A stretch of DNA of 7,938 nt from Deltaproteobacteria bacterium (GTDB lineage: Bacteria > Desulfobacterota > Desulfuromonadia > Desulfuromonadales > Geopsychrobacteraceae): assembly GCA_009993495.1 (NCBI GenBank), contig JAACTI010000123.1, forward strand, positions 1 to 7,938, in the 5' to 3' direction. Below, one piece after another: positions 7,265 through 7,938 of the stretch; position 1 is the stretch's first letter, and every line of letters begins with the position of its first letter. Under the pieces are notes generated by a model. It was not told the origin of the DNA. It worked only from the letters and a program-made list of their open reading frames with translations, and did not search any database. Position numbers and translations under genes: made by a program.

Positions 7265-7363
7265 ACAGTAAAAGTCAAATAATTTTATAGAGATGTAATT
7301 GTTATCTTGTGGTGATTTTCTGGTGAAGAATATTGGCCTGAACTTATGACTATGGTTTGACTT

Positions 7364-7432
7364 GTCCTTTTCGTCGGTGACGGCCCGGGGGAATCGGAGC
7401 TGATTACTGTCTAGGAGCTGAAGGCGTTGCAT
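7364..7432 (+). pseudogene. Diverged, stop-interrupted 5' fragment of cbiF (copy B)
   Basis: Read from 7364 the bases encode VLFVGDGPGESELITV, a TAG stop (7412-7414), then ELKALH. The intact CbiF at 7579 reads VLFVGAGPGDPELITLKGLKALQ. By hand alignment 54 of 69 bases match with no gaps, and 9 of the 15 mismatches are at third codon positions. A TGA lies in frame just upstream (7358-7360), and similarity ends after codon 23. It cannot be expressed as a methyltransferase. It is a decayed fragment of a cbiF homologue, or of a near relative among tetrapyrrole methylases. Confidence 0.75.
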
Positions 7433-7449
7433 ATTATACGCGGACTTAA

Positions 7450-7489
7450 TTCAAAACACGGACATGTTGATTTTATACATGTGTGTATA
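7450..7489 (+). promoter_or_regulatory. Candidate promoter with palindromic operator upstream of cbiF
   Basis: TTCAAA at 7450-7455 and TATACA at 7474-7479, with an 18-base spacer, could be -35 and -10 elements. TATACA is also the left arm of a perfect inverted repeat, TATACA-TGTG-TGTATA (7474-7489), so a dimeric regulator could bind over the -10. This would give cbiF and later genes their own transcription after the operon was interrupted. The -35 is only a partial match, so this is a suggestion. Confidence 0.35.
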
Positions 7490-7560
7490 GTGTATGTGCA
7501 TAGCTTTGCCCAAAATCAATTTGGACTCTTTCGGGGGAATTTCCTGAAAGTTCTGATTTC

Positions 7561-7938
7561 ATGAAAATCATCCATCCCGTCCTCTTTGTCGGCGCCGGCC
7601 CCGGTGACCCGGAGCTGATCACGCTCAAGGGGCTGAAGGCGCTGCAGCAGGCCGAACTGGTGGTCTATGCCGGTTCGCTGGTGAATCCGGCACTGCTTGA
7701 TGAGTGTCCGTCTGGCTGTGAGATTCGCGACAGTGCGCCCCTCACCCTGGAGCAGGTGCTGGAACTGTTGATTCCGGCGGCGCTGGCTGGAAAAAGGGTT
7801 GTGCGCCTACATACCGGTGAACCTTCACTTTACGGTGCCATTCAGGAGCAGATCGAAGTGCTGGAGCGTGAAGGAATCCCCTGCCGGGTGATTCCCGGCG
7901 TGACTGCGACCTTTGCCGCCGCCGCCAGTCTCCGGCAG
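7561..7938 (+). CDS. cbiF: Cobalt-precorrin-4 C11-methyltransferase CbiF (3'-partial)
   Basis: CbiF (CobM in the aerobic route) transfers a methyl group from SAM to C-11 of (cobalt-)precorrin-4. The frame runs from ATG at 7561 to the window edge, giving 126 of the usual roughly 250 residues. Motifs are VGAGPGDPELIT at 10-21, YAGSLV at 36-41, RLHTGEPSLYGA at 82-93 and VIPGVTA at 110-116; YAGSLV and the HTG-PSLYGA block are typical of CbiF rather than other family members. The frame is open upstream only to 7504 and offers no better start. The ribosome binding site is weak (GAAAG at 7546-7550), unlike the strong sites of bzaF, cbiC and cbiET. Its N-terminus (MKIIHPVLF) differs from that of the broken copy at 5418 (MNQPDISTGEVIY). 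Apparently this is the working cbiF, now separated from cbiET by about 2.1 kb. Confidence 0.93.
   Translation, partial: MKIIHPVLFVGAGPGDPELITLKGLKALQQAELVVYAGSLVNPALLDECPSGCEIRDSAPLTLEQVLELLIPAALAGKRVVRLHTGEPSLYGAIQEQIEVLEREGIPCRVIPGVTATFAAAASLRQ

Larger units (their letters stand above)
7265..7560. other. AT-rich gene-free stretch between the AlbA_2 gene and intact cbiF
   Basis: These 296 bases hold no open frame of useful length on either strand beyond shadows. Bases 7265-7363 show nothing I recognise. Bases 7364-7432 are a broken cbiF 5' fragment. Bases 7433-7560 are AT-rich and contain a candidate promoter with a perfect dyad (7450-7489) and an imperfect hairpin (7528-7550) just before the cbiF ATG. 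No cobalamin riboswitch B12 box (GCCACTG) and no clear rho-independent terminator is seen. Confidence 0.7.

Noticed and set aside
5497..7523. Near-direct repeat ATCAAT(C/T)TGG at about 5498 and 7515 as possible element ends
   Set aside because: Only 9 of 10 bases match, the flanks differ, and neither copy lies at the edge of cbiF similarity; chance is likely.
7265..7560. Cobalamin riboswitch ahead of the displaced cbiF
   Set aside because: No B12 box (GCCACTG) is present, and the AT-rich stretch is interrupted by a coding remnant.
7528..7560. Rho-independent terminator before cbiF
   Set aside because: The hairpin is imperfect with several G-T pairs and is not followed by a run of T.

Overview
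The window is a stretch of an anaerobic-type cobalamin (vitamin B12) biosynthesis operon, all on the + strand. The order is cbiA (5' end cut off by the window edge), a ThiC-family gene best read as bzaF, cbiC, cbiD, a fused cbiET, and cbiF (3' end cut off by the window edge). The DNA is GC-rich, genes overlap or nearly touch, and ribosome binding sites are strong. A ThiC paralogue inside an anaerobic cbi operon is known from Desulfuromonas/Geobacter-type bacteria, so a Desulfuromonadales or Geobacterales relative is the most likely source. That taxonomic call is inference.

Region 1-5418 is compact and functional in appearance. CbiC, CbiD, CbiE, CbiT and CbiF act on the corrin ring (C-12 methyl migration, C-1 methylation with ring contraction, C-5/C-15 methylation with decarboxylation, C-11 methylation). 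CbiA amidates the a and c side chains. BzaF makes 5-hydroxybenzimidazole, the precursor of the lower ligand, from the purine intermediate aminoimidazole ribotide. The operon therefore combines ring synthesis with lower-ligand synthesis. cbiA carries an in-frame palindromic repeat (about 392-451) in the linker between its two domains.

Region 5418-7560 breaks the operon. A normally coupled cbiF start at 5418 is lost after about 19 codons. A foreign-looking, AT-richer gene follows (5519-7264), with a Schlafen-type AlbA_2 domain, a GHKL/HATPase_c_4-like domain and a basic tail. Next comes a roughly 300-base gene-free, AT-rich stretch. It holds a second, diverged and stop-interrupted fragment of a cbiF 5' end (7364-7432) and a candidate promoter with a perfect dyad. 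A third, intact cbiF start lies at 7561, and that frame runs to the window edge.

Three cbiF 5' ends thus bracket or follow one cargo gene. The simplest reading is a cargo segment that entered the start of cbiF and left or supplied a complete cbiF downstream. No transposase, integrase, tRNA, CRISPR array or cobalamin riboswitch is visible in the window.
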